Shown: one piece after another, positions 34,894 to 44,036 of the stretch
How positions within the stretch are numbered: position 1 is the stretch's first letter
Layout: every line of letters begins with the position of its first letter
DNA from: Candidatus Binatia bacterium
GTDB taxonomy: Bacteria; Desulfobacterota; Binatia; UBA1149; JAJCZL01
Assembly: GCA_028278325.1 (NCBI GenBank)
Contig: JANQEO010000006.1
Span: 1 to 64,000, forward strand
DNA length: 64,000 bases
Direction: 5' to 3'
The notes under the pieces: generated by a model
Told to the model about the DNA's origin: nothing
Databases searched by the model: none
What the model saw: the letters and a program-made list of their open reading frames with translations, nothing else
Position numbers and translations under genes: made by a program

Positions 34894-34983
34894 ATGCCAG
34901 GACCATCGGCGCCGACCCCGGCACCAATACCGGCACCACCGATGCCGACGAAAAAGCCGACGCAGAAACGGCCGCGCAAGTAG
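34894..34983 (+). CDS. Possible 29-residue Pro-rich peptide (R3)
   Basis: An ATG frame encodes MPGPSAPTPAPIPAPPMP and then a basic tail KKPTQKRPRK before TAG. It overlaps R3, so the peptide has the same PAPIPAP core seen in the R1 frame. No clear ribosome binding site precedes it. It may be non-coding and open by chance because of the repeat. Confidence 0.25.
   Translation: MPGPSAPTPAPIPAPPMPTKKPTQKRPRK
34918..34937 (+). repeat. Island repeat copy R3 (core only)
   Basis: CCGGCACCAATACCGGCACC here is identical to 27831-27850 in R1. It lies about 93 nt inside the right 19-bp repeat, as R1 lies about 120 nt inside the left one. Two CCGGCACC units are spaced by four nt, which would suit a recombinase arm-type site. 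Confidence 0.7.
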
Positions 34984-35003
34984 CGGATATATCACCTAGA
35001 AAC

Positions 35004-35080
35004 TGGCGCGCCCGGCAAGATTCGAACTTGCGACCTACGGGTTCGAAGCCCGGTGCTCTATCCAGCTGAGCTACGGGCGC
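35004..35080 (-). tRNA. tRNA-Arg(TCG)
   Basis: The minus strand folds as a complete 77-nt cloverleaf: acceptor GCGCCCG with CGGGCGC, D arm GCTC/GAGC, anticodon loop CTTCGAA with anticodon TCG (35044-35046), T arm GCAAG-TTCGAAT-CTTGC, discriminator G and encoded CCA (35004-35006). The outer anticodon-stem pair is mismatched, which is tolerated. Bases 35030-35048 are repeated exactly at 27691-27709, marking the island insertion point. Confidence 0.97.
35030..35048. repeat. Right attachment-site-like repeat (attR) inside tRNA-Arg
   Basis: The 19-bp twin of 27691-27709. It spans the anticodon loop (from its first base), the 3' anticodon stem and the variable loop. Sequence diverges on both sides of the 19 bp, so the identity is not part of a longer gene duplication. 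Confidence 0.8.
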
Positions 35081-35105
35081 GCACTCCGGTGAGACAAGAA
35101 CGGTG

Positions 35106-35133
35106 AGTCTACGGCGTCAGGCGGACTCTTCAA
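35106..35133 (-). promoter_or_regulatory. Candidate sigma-70 promoter of tRNA-Arg
   Basis: On the minus strand TTGAAG (35128-35133) and TAGACT (35106-35111) are separated by 16 nt, and the tRNA 5' end is 25 nt beyond the -10 element. The -35 agrees in four of six and the -10 in four of six positions with consensus. It overlaps the dinB 3' flank. Confidence 0.5.
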
Positions 35134-35151
35134 CCGCCGGGAAGCCACGCC

Positions 35152-36312
35152 TCACGCCCCACCCCGCTTGATCGATGAGGCGCCGAAGCGTTTGACGATG
35201 TCGTCGAGGGCCGCGTTCAACGCCTTCGATCGCTGATCGCCCTCACCCTCGTTGAAAAGGCCGAGTTGGACGGGCTTGTCGCCCTCCAGGCCGCTTACCT
35301 GCACACCGACCAGACGTATCGGCGGATGCTTGGGCTCGGCCCGCCACAGATCTGTTGCGACGCGGCCGATGACGGCGCCGTCGTCGGTGGGCGTGTCCAA
35401 GGTATGGGAGCGCGTAACCAGCTTGAAGTCGACGTCACGACCCGAGGACCGGTACTTGAGCATCACCGTCTGCCCCTGCACTCCATCGCGGCGCAGGCGG
35501 CGGGCAACTGTCTCGGCGTGAGCGATGACGGTGGCTTCGATGAGGTCGGGCTCGGTAGCGTCGTACTCGAAGGTGTTTTCCTCCCCGTAGGACTTGCGAG
35601 CGCGGTCGCCTTCTACGGTTCTGAGGTCCTCGCCGTTGGCCAGGCCGTGTAGCAACGGCCCCCAGCGGCCCAATTCCCGTTCGAGCACCTCGGGGTCGTA
35701 GTCGGCCAACTGCCCGATGGTCGCGATCCCCATGTCGAGCAATTTCTGCTCCGTGACGCGTCCGACGCCCCATATCTCCGAAACACTCAGCGGCCTGAGG
35801 AACTCCAAGGTGTCGACCTCCTCTACGATCAACATGCCGTCGGGCTTGGCCTTCTTGGACGCTATCTTGGCAACGAGCTTCCCCGAGCCCCCACCCACCG
35901 AGCAAGGCAGGTTCAGCTCCTCGCGGATGTCTCGTCTTATCGATTGAGCGATCTCCCCCGCCGACCCGAACAAGCGCAGCGACCCGCCGACGTCCAGATA
36001 CGCTTCGTCGAGAGACAAAGGCTCGATCAGAGGCGTGTATCGATAGAAAATCTCGCGCACGTCGGCCGAGATGGCCGCGTAGCGCGGCATGCGTGAGCGG
36101 ATGAAGACCAGCTCCGGGCAGAGGTTCTTGGCCACCGACGAGGCCATGGCGGAGCGCACCCCGAAGCGGCGCGCCTCATAAGAAGCAGCGGCCACCACCC
36201 CTCGCCGGCCACCGTAGCCCACCGCTACGGGCTTGCCGTGCAGCTCGGGGTTGTCGAGCTGTTCTACCGACGCGTAGAAGGCGTCCATGTCGGCGTGAAG
36301 GATCGTTGCCAC
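35152..36312 (-). CDS. dinB: DNA polymerase IV (Y-family)
   Basis: A 386-residue translesion polymerase. The metal-binding HADMDAFYASVE (6-17) and PLSLDEAYLDV (about 98-108) motifs are intact, followed by VGGGSGKLVAKIASKKAKPDG and the HhH region SVSEIWGVGRVTEQKLLDMG. The C-terminus has the beta-clamp motif QLGLF, then 35 residues. Starts at GTG. It copies past damaged bases during the SOS response. No LexA box is apparent to me in the 115 nt upstream. In the absence of the island it would follow tRNA-Arg and typA. Confidence 0.97.
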   Translation of the reverse strand: MATILHADMDAFYASVEQLDNPELHGKPVAVGYGGRRGVVAAASYEARRFGVRSAMASSVAKNLCPELVFIRSRMPRYAAISADVREIFYRYTPLIEPLSLDEAYLDVGGSLRLFGSAGEIAQSIRRDIREELNLPCSVGGGSGKLVAKIASKKAKPDGMLIVEEVDTLEFLRPLSVSEIWGVGRVTEQKLLDMGIATIGQLADYDPEVLERELGRWGPLLHGLANGEDLRTVEGDRARKSYGEENTFEYDATEPDLIEATVIAHAETVARRLRRDGVQGQTVMLKYRSSGRDVDFKLVTRSHTLDTPTDDGAVIGRVATDLWRAEPKHPPIRLVGVQVSGLEGDKPVQLGLFNEGEGDQRSKALNAALDDIVKRFGASSIKRGGA

Positions 36313-36427
36313 TGTCGCTGCAGCCTAGCGCGGACACGCCGACTGGCAAGCGCGAAAGGCACGCGCTCGGCGCAAGGAGCTCGCGAGTGAGCGAAGGAAG
36401 CCGTTGGTGGGAGGACTGTGCCGGCCC

Positions 36428-37675
36428 TCAGGCCGGGAGCTTCAGGAGAGAATGGGCCTTTACGAGTTTTTCCCGGATGGGAACTTCGAAGCGGCAGGCT
36501 GCCTCGCAGGGAGCGTTGCAGCCCAGGCAGGCCTCGGCAGTTCTCTCGCGAGGGAGCTTGGAGTACTTGATCATGGCGTCGCGCTCGCGCCCGTAGGCCT
36601 GGAAGTACATCGAGTAGCGCATGATGTCGTCGACCGGCACGTCGTAAGGGCAGGAATCCAGGCACTCGCCGCAACCCGGACGGCAGTATTCCTTGGTTAC
36701 CAGGCGATCGTAGCGCTCGAGCAAGGCCAGATCGGCCGGGTCGGCCTTCTTGCCAGAGGCATAGAGATACTCGTCGATCTGGTTGGGCTTGCCCATGGAC
36801 ACGACCAGGCCGGACACCTTGGGGTCGTTGTTTACCCACTTGAAAGCGGCCTGGGTGAAACTGTTGCGCTCGTCGGGCTCGAAATCCTTCAGCACGGTGT
36901 GGTAGGCGCCCTTGAGGGTTTTCATGGCGACGAAGCCAACGCCCTTTTCATGAGCGCGCGAGATGATGTTGCTCAGGTCGGGCCAGTTCTTGAAGTTGTA
37001 GGCCACCATCATGACGTCGAAGCGGCCGGAATCGATGGCGTGGTTGCACACGGCCTCGAGCTCGGGCGTATGGGTGGAAACGCCCATGAAACGAACCTTG
37101 CCCTGCTCCTTGAGGCGGTCGAAGGCCTCGTGGAAGGTCGGCGCCATCAGCCGGTCTATCGTGTTGCAGGCGTGGACGTGGCAGAGGTCGAGGTAATCGG
37201 TCTGCAGACGCTTGAGGCTGCCCTCGACGGCCTCGATGATCTCGGGCACGGGCGTGTCCTTGTCGAGGTGGCCGCTGGGGCTGCAAAACTTGGAGACGAG
37301 AAAGACTTTGTCTCGCCGGCCTTTGATGCCCTCGCCTACGGTCTTTTCCGACAAGGAGTCGGAGTAATCCGGCGAGGTGTCGATGTAGTTGACGCCGCGG
37401 TCCAGGGCCATGTGGACCACGTAGGGATCGCTGGTCCCCGACGTGCCCATGGAGATGTCCGACATCTTCCAGCCGGTCTTACCCAGAGGCCGGTAAGACT
37501 GAACCGTCGATCCCTGCCACTCCTTGCGCGGCTCGGGCGCTTCGGTGGGCGCCCGGCTCAGAAGGAAGAACTGGGTGCTGTACTTGAGAACCGACCCCAC
37601 CCCGAAAAGGCCGGAGAACATCCCGGCCCCCGCCAGAAAACGGCGGCGGTCTATCGTGGGGGCGGCTTTCTTCAA
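36428..37675 (-). CDS. Tat-exported aldo/keto reductase with C-terminal Fe-S motifs
   Basis: A 415-residue protein with a Tat signal (DRRRFLAG, twin Arg at 10-12) followed by an aldo/keto reductase barrel (GKTGWKMSDISMG, DTSPDYSDS, FDVMMVAYNF). The C-terminal 85 residues hold CRPGCGECLDSCP (331-343) and CLGCNAPCEAACR (383-395), together eight Cys, enough for one or two [4Fe-4S] clusters. Starts at TTG after AGGACAGG, eight nt after the lipoprotein stop. The class occurs in many anaerobes and metagenomes, but export of a Fe-S AKR suggests an envelope redox role. Substrate unknown. Confidence 0.88.
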   Translation of the reverse strand: MKKAAPTIDRRRFLAGAGMFSGLFGVGSVLKYSTQFFLLSRAPTEAPEPRKEWQGSTVQSYRPLGKTGWKMSDISMGTSGTSDPYVVHMALDRGVNYIDTSPDYSDSLSEKTVGEGIKGRRDKVFLVSKFCSPSGHLDKDTPVPEIIEAVEGSLKRLQTDYLDLCHVHACNTIDRLMAPTFHEAFDRLKEQGKVRFMGVSTHTPELEAVCNHAIDSGRFDVMMVAYNFKNWPDLSNIISRAHEKGVGFVAMKTLKGAYHTVLKDFEPDERNSFTQAAFKWVNNDPKVSGLVVSMGKPNQIDEYLYASGKKADPADLALLERYDRLVTKEYCRPGCGECLDSCPYDVPVDDIMRYSMYFQAYGRERDAMIKYSKLPRERTAEACLGCNAPCEAACRFEVPIREKLVKAHSLLKLPA

Positions 37676-37682
37676 CCTGTCC

Positions 37683-37844
37683 TCAGGTGTCGGGTGTCTC
37701 TTCGGGGCTCGGCGCAGGCTCGGCCGGTGCCTCTTGCTTCTGAGGCTCAGCCTCCGGAGCAGTTTCTTCGGCCTTCTTCGTGCACGCCGACGTCGTAAAG
37801 ACCAATGCGACCAAGGCCAGGCACGTAACCAGTGTTCTCACCAT
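37683..37844 (-). CDS. Small lipoprotein
   Basis: A 53-residue lipoprotein from ATG 37842-37844. The lipobox TTSAC places the lipidated Cys at residue 21. The mature part is a short Pro/Glu/Ala-rich tail (EAEPQKQEAPAEPAPSPEE). It is directly upstream of the Tat-exported reductase with eight nt between them, so they are co-transcribed. It may be a linker or partner for the reductase. The longer open frame to 37904 is not needed. Confidence 0.65.
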   Translation of the reverse strand: MVRTLVTCLALVALVFTTSACTKKAEETAPEAEPQKQEAPAEPAPSPEETPDT

Positions 37845-38174
37845 TGCTTGCTGTTCACCCCTTGCTAAGAAGAATCGAAGCCTCGAACGGGCTTGCGCTC
37901 GCATTGTACTGACTTCTCGGCGATTGCCAACCCCGCTCCCGGGGACAAATGCGCGAAGGACCCCGCCGGCACTCTCCAGAGCACCGCAGCCGCCGGTCCT
38001 GCGGACGGACCTCCTCGACCCTGCTTCCTCCAGCTCCCACCCTTGTGAGGGTAGCGGCTATCGTTTCAACCGACCGACACGACTTGGGTCGAAATTACCC
38101 AGGCCGGGCGCTGCCTTGGAAGACGAGCCTAATAAGCTACTTGAGATATGGGCTCAGGGGGGCCGCCAGCCGGA
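37845..38174. other. Intergenic region, no gene found
   Basis: About 330 nt between cysS (minus, stop at 38175) and the lipoprotein (minus). It must hold the lipoprotein/AKR promoter and the cysS terminator. A short hairpin ACCCT-TGTG-AGGGT lies near 38039-38052. Part of the minus strand contains GGAAGCAG, like the SRP RNA loop, but the flanking pairing does not fit. Confidence 0.5.
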
Positions 38175-39590
38175 TCAGGCAGGCCGCCAAGTCGTGCCTT
38201 CGGGGCCGTCCTTGAGCACTATTCCCCTCTCGGCCAGCTCGTCGCGGATGCGATCGGCTTCGGCGTAGTCCTTGGCCGCGCGCGCCTCGTTGCGCTTGGC
38301 GATCAGCGCCTCGATCTCGGCCGGATCCACCCCCGCGCCGCTGGCATGGGCCTGACGGTAGCGGTCGATGAAGGCCTGAGGGTCTTCTTGGAAAAGGCCC
38401 AGGCAAGCGCCGCTGGCGTGTACTCGTCCGAAGGCTATCGCGGCAGTATCGAGGTCGCCGGCGTCGAGGGCCCGGTTGAGGTCGCGCATGGAATCGAAAG
38501 CGAAAGCCACCGCCCTCGGGGTATTGAAGTCGTCGTCCATGGCCTCCCACAAGGGCTTGGTTTCATCGCGGCCGAATCCGAAACCGGGGTCGCTGACGCC
38601 GGCTTCCCTCGCCCTGGCCATGGCCTCGTAGACGCGAAGCATGGCCGTGGTCGACTCCTCTATTCCCTTGGGACTGAAATCCAGCGGCGAGCGGTAGTGG
38701 GTCGAGAGTAGGTTGAGCCTCAAACCCTCGGCTTCGACTTCCTTCAACACATCCTCGATCGCGAAGATGTTGCCCAGAGACTTCGACATCTTCTCGTGAT
38801 CGATCCTTACGAAAGCATGGTGAATCCAGTTGCGCGCGAACTCCGTTCCCGCGGCTCCGCAAGACTGGGCGATCTCGTTCTCGTGGTGGGGGAATATCAA
38901 GTCCTCCCCGCCCCCGTGGATGTCGAAAGGTTGGCCGAGATACTTGGTGCTCATGGCCGAGCACTCCAAGTGCCAACCCGGCCGTCCCGGCCCCCAAGGG
39001 CTCGGCCAACTCGGCTCCCCGGGCTTGACGGACTTCCAAAGCGCAAAGTCCATGGGATTACGCTTGCGCTCGTCGACCTCCACGCGTGCGCCGGCCTGCT
39101 CTTCCTCCAGCACGCGTCCCGACAATGATCCGTAGTCCTCATAGTCGCCCACGGAAAAGTACATGTCACCGCCGCCGGCATCGTAGGCCAGCCCCTTTTC
39201 TTCGAGCTGGGCGACCAGTTCGAGCATCTCGGGGATGTGCTCGGTAGCGCGGGGCTCGATGTCGGGTTGCACGCAGCCGAGAGAAGCCACGTCGTGATGA
39301 AGCGCTTCGATGTGGCGAGAGACCAGATCCTCCCAGGGTTCCCCGAGTTCGTTGGCGCGGTTGATTATCTTGTCGTCGATATCTGTGACGTTACGCACGA
39401 ACTTGACGTCGTAGCCGCGCCAGCGCAGGTAGCGCACGACAGTGTCGAAGAAGATCAAAGAGCGTCCGTGACCTACATGACAGCGGTCGTAAACGGTTAC
39501 CCCGCAAACGTAGAGAGAGATTTGCCCCTCACGCAGGGGCTCGAAGACGCGCTTGGTGCGCGACTTGGTGTCGTAAAAGCTAAAGGCCAC
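38175..39590 (-). CDS. cysS: Cysteinyl-tRNA synthetase
   Basis: A 471-residue class I synthetase. It has the HIGH-like HVGHGRS (39-45), the zinc Cys/His set (YVCGVTVYD, then GWHLECSAMS and FPHHENE), and KMSKS in DHEKMSKSLGN (about 266-270). The DALR-type C-terminal region is short but complete. GTG start. It is 35 nt downstream of acs on the same strand; a functional link is not needed. Confidence 0.98.
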   Translation of the reverse strand: MAFSFYDTKSRTKRVFEPLREGQISLYVCGVTVYDRCHVGHGRSLIFFDTVVRYLRWRGYDVKFVRNVTDIDDKIINRANELGEPWEDLVSRHIEALHHDVASLGCVQPDIEPRATEHIPEMLELVAQLEEKGLAYDAGGGDMYFSVGDYEDYGSLSGRVLEEEQAGARVEVDERKRNPMDFALWKSVKPGEPSWPSPWGPGRPGWHLECSAMSTKYLGQPFDIHGGGEDLIFPHHENEIAQSCGAAGTEFARNWIHHAFVRIDHEKMSKSLGNIFAIEDVLKEVEAEGLRLNLLSTHYRSPLDFSPKGIEESTTAMLRVYEAMARAREAGVSDPGFGFGRDETKPLWEAMDDDFNTPRAVAFAFDSMRDLNRALDAGDLDTAAIAFGRVHASGACLGLFQEDPQAFIDRYRQAHASGAGVDPAEIEALIAKRNEARAAKDYAEADRIRDELAERGIVLKDGPEGTTWRPA

Positions 39591-39625
39591 GCTCAGGTCT
39601 CTCTTGGTCCTGGCTCAGTCCGCGT

Positions 39626-41575
<1,950 letters not shown>

Positions 41576-41594
41576 AGCCCTAACTCCTTTAGAT

Positions 41595-42356
41595 CTATGC
41601 CATGGTCAGCCCGCCGGACACGGACAGGGTCTGGCCGGTAATGTAGCCGGCATCTTCAGAGAGGAAAAAAGACACCGCTCCGGCGATGTCGACCGGCTCG
41701 GCCACCCGGCCCAAAGGCACGGCCTTGATCATGCCTGCAATGATCTTGTCGCCCTTGGGTCCCTGCCTTACCGACTCCAACAACGCTGTATCGGTGGGAC
41801 CCGGGCACACCGCATTGACGCAGATACCGCTGCGGGCCACCTCGCGGGCAAGAGTCTTGGTAAAGCCGAGCACGCCGGCCTTGGACGCCGAGTAGACGGC
41901 CTCGCCCGTCGAACCCACGCGCGCAGCGTCCGAGCTGATCGACACGATCCTGCCCCTACCCGCTTCGAGCATGGCAGGCAGAACGGCTTGGGTGACGTTG
42001 AACACCCCGAACAGGTTCACGTCGATGATTCTCTTCCAGTCCTCGGGGTCGCTGTCTTTGAAGAGAGAGAGGCGATCGATTCCGGCGTTGTTCACTACGG
42101 CGAAGACTTCGCCGAGCTGCTCGCCGGTCGCCGCGGCAGCGGCGTCCACCTGATTGCGGTCGGAGACATCGCAAGCCAGGGCCGCGGCCCGTCCACCCGA
42201 AGATTCGATCTCGGCCGCCGCCTTCTGCGCTGCAGCTTCGTCGAAGTCCCAAAGCGCCACGGCGAAGCCGTCGGCGGCCAGCCTGTTCGCGATGGCGTTG
42301 CCGATACCACCGGCAGCGCCGGTGACGATTGCTGCCCCCCTAGTAGTGTCCGCCAT
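41595..42356 (-). CDS. SDR, probably 3-oxoacyl reductase or 3-hydroxyacyl-CoA dehydrogenase
   Basis: A 253-residue classical [15 protein letters not shown] (12-23), NNAG near 90, the active-site Tyr/Lys YSASK, and Ser in SISSDAA. The C-terminal [15 protein letters not shown] is typical of FabG-like proteins. WDFDEAAAQ after strand 2 (Asp) favours NAD. It starts two nt after the acyl-CoA dehydrogenase stop, so it belongs with that gene, suggesting beta-oxidation-type dehydrogenation rather than biosynthesis. Distinguishing FabG from acyl-CoA enzymes needs assays. Confidence 0.9.
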   Translation of the reverse strand: MADTTRGAAIVTGAAGGIGNAIANRLAADGFAVALWDFDEAAAQKAAAEIESSGGRAAALACDVSDRNQVDAAAAATGEQLGEVFAVVNNAGIDRLSLFKDSDPEDWKRIIDVNLFGVFNVTQAVLPAMLEAGRGRIVSISSDAARVGSTGEAVYSASKAGVLGFTKTLAREVARSGICVNAVCPGPTDTALLESVRQGPKGDKIIAGMIKAVPLGRVAEPVDIAGAVSFFLSEDAGYITGQTLSVSGGLTMA

Positions 42357-42358
42357 GC

Positions 42359-43477
42359 CTATAGCTCCAACAGCGAGGCTACGAGTTCACGGTTCTCCTC
42401 ACCGTCCCCGTAAGTGACCTCCCCCGCTTTCACTCGCTTGAAGTAGAGCTGCATGTCGTGCTCCCAGGTAAACCCTATCCCGCCATGCACCTGCACGCCG
42501 TCGGCAACGATGCGCGAGCAAGCATCGCTCGCATACGCCTTGCACATGGCAGTGGCCATCAGCGCGTCGTCCTGCCCCTCGTCGATGGCCCAAGCCGCGT
42601 AGTATACGAGTGACAGTGCGTTTTCGAGGTCGACCTTCATGTCGGCACACTTGTGCTGTATGGCCTGGAAGCTTCCGATCGGCCTGCCGAACTGCTCGCG
42701 GATCTTGGCGTAGTCAACGCTCATGTCGAGCACGGCGCGAGCGCAACCGGCCATCTCCGCCGCCAAAGCCGTCTTGAATACGCCCAGGAGTGCTTCGAGC
42801 GCTTCCCGGCCGACGGGCGCACGGCCCAGCAGGTTGTCGGCGTCCAGCATTGTATCGAGGGTCACGACGTCGAGCTTGCGGGTGCGGTCGACGGTGTCCA
42901 TGGCTTCGAGGCTCACTCCTGCGTGACCGGCCGGCACTCGGAAAAGCCCGAAACCTTCGTCGAGCGCGGCTACTACGATGATGTCGTCTGCCGAACGGGC
43001 GTCGGGGACGAAGAGCTTCTCGCCCTCTAGCTTGAATCCACTACCCTCACGACGAGCGCTCAGAGAAACGCCGTCGGGGTGCCAACTGCCCGAAGACTCG
43101 CACAAGGCGACGGTAGCCCGCCTCTCACCGGTTGCGACGGCGGGCAGGAGCTCGGACTTGTCGGCGTCGTTGCCGGCGGCCAGGATGGCCGGCACACCAA
43201 GGCAAACCGTCGACATGAAAGGTCCCGGCATCACCACGGCACCCATCTCGGCCATGACGAGCACGAGCTCGAGGTTGCCCAGTCCGCTGCCCCCGTGCTC
43301 TTCCGGGACGGTCAGCCCCAGCCAGCCGAGCTGGGCGATGGAACGCCACACGGCGTCGGTAACTCCGACGTCGTCATCGGCCATGGAGCGCGCGTAAGAC
43401 GTCGGTGTTTCCTTGACCAGGAACTCGTGCACCGACTCGCGCAGAGCTTCTTGTTCCTGGTTGAAGCCGAAGTCCAC
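42359..43477 (-). CDS. Acyl-CoA dehydrogenase
   Basis: A 372-residue acyl-CoA dehydrogenase of the shorter FadE-like kind. N-terminal FGFNQEQEALRESVHEFL, middle TVALCESSGSWHPDG and the C-terminal REQFGRPIGSFQAIQHKCADM are standard. HGGIGFTWEHDMQLYFKR near the C-terminus is the usual end of the substrate pocket. GTG start with GAGGA upstream. Followed at two nt by the SDR, likely for successive steps of a beta-oxidation-like sequence. The exact substrate is unknown. Confidence 0.93.
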   Translation of the reverse strand: MDFGFNQEQEALRESVHEFLVKETPTSYARSMADDDVGVTDAVWRSIAQLGWLGLTVPEEHGGSGLGNLELVLVMAEMGAVVMPGPFMSTVCLGVPAILAAGNDADKSELLPAVATGERRATVALCESSGSWHPDGVSLSARREGSGFKLEGEKLFVPDARSADDIIVVAALDEGFGLFRVPAGHAGVSLEAMDTVDRTRKLDVVTLDTMLDADNLLGRAPVGREALEALLGVFKTALAAEMAGCARAVLDMSVDYAKIREQFGRPIGSFQAIQHKCADMKVDLENALSLVYYAAWAIDEGQDDALMATAMCKAYASDACSRIVADGVQVHGGIGFTWEHDMQLYFKRVKAGEVTYGDGEENRELVASLLEL

Positions 43478-43487
43478 CGAATGTTCC

Positions 43488-44036
43488 TCAGGGAGTCAGA
43501 CCGGCGGCCGCGATCTGTCCTTCGAGTTCCTGAGAGATAAGATCAACGTAGTAGAGAGCGTTCAAGCCGACCAGGTACACGTCCCTGGAGGTCTCGGTCT
43601 TGGCGTACAAGGCCGTGCTCGTGGGGCTTCGCAGCCCCAGCTCGATGATCGAGCTGCCCTCGCTCCCCTTGGTGGCGATCACCCATTCAGGCGGCGCCAG
43701 ACCGAACCTTCCGAGCTCTTCATCTGCCGCGGCAACGATCTCGATGGGAGGGATCTCAGAGAGCGTCTCGAGAAGAGCCTCTATGAGGTCACTGGTAACC
43801 GACAGGCCTTCCGGAGCCTGGAGACGCCATCTGCCCTCCACTCGGGCGAGTGATAAACGCAGGTTGCGTCCCGTCAGATCCAAGCGCTCGATACGCGAGG
43901 CCGGCCCCTCCAGGAGCGGCTCCAGTGACTCGGCAACCGCAGGCTCGTCGCTTCCGCGACCGCCCATCTCCGCATAGACGTAGCTGCCCAGCAGCGCGGC
44001 GATAACGTAGTAGGCTATGATCTTGGGCCAGCTCAC
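43488..44036 (-). CDS. DUF4340-like membrane-anchored protein of the Gld-type ABC operon
   Basis: A 182-residue protein with an N-terminal anchor (KIIAYYVIAALLGSYVYAEM, about 5-24). The rest is beta-rich, with the DUF4340 pattern RLDLTGRNLRLSLARVEGRWRLQAPEGLSV and RFGLAPPEWVIA. Proteins of this family regularly accompany GldA/F/G-like ABC systems. Its GTG start overlaps the stop of the GldG-like gene (GTGA). The function of the complex in non-gliding bacteria is unknown. Confidence 0.78.
   Translation of the reverse strand: MSWPKIIAYYVIAALLGSYVYAEMGGRGSDEPAVAESLEPLLEGPASRIERLDLTGRNLRLSLARVEGRWRLQAPEGLSVTSDLIEALLETLSEIPPIEIVAAADEELGRFGLAPPEWVIATKGSEGSSIIELGLRSPTSTALYAKTETSRDVYLVGLNALYYVDLISQELEGQIAAAGLTP

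Larger units (their letters stand above)
27691..35048. mobile_element. tRNA-Arg-associated genomic island
   Basis: About 7.36 kb lie between two exact 19-bp copies of tRNA-Arg sequence. The contents differ from the flanks: visibly lower GC, larger intergenic gaps (378, 464 and 471 nt), and no metabolic genes. It encodes a secreted protein, a three-gene ATPase/unknown/MBL operon and a NACHT NTPase. The tRNA remains complete at the right end, and the island lies on its 3' side, as expected when an element restores the tRNA. No integrase, relaxase or transposase is visible, so it is degenerate, trans-mobilised, or was cut down after arrival. Confidence 0.78.
34851..35151. other. Right island junction with tRNA
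   Basis: About 300 nt between the NACHT gene and dinB. It holds a 29-codon Pro/Ala-rich frame (34894-34983) that spans repeat R3, then tRNA-Arg (35004-35080) and its promoter (35106-35133). Confidence 0.7.

Noticed and set aside
36404-37798. Long open frame on the plus strand (464 codons) opposite the aldo/keto reductase
   Set aside because: High GC gives long antisense frames; the minus-strand gene has a Tat signal, AKR motifs and Fe-S Cys clusters. The same reasoning removes plus-strand frames at 44570-45490, 45364-46332 and 47138-48301.
37845-38174. Possible 4.5S/SRP RNA on the minus strand because of GGAAGCAG
   Set aside because: The flanking bases do not form the conserved helix-8 pairing and the asymmetric loop is missing.
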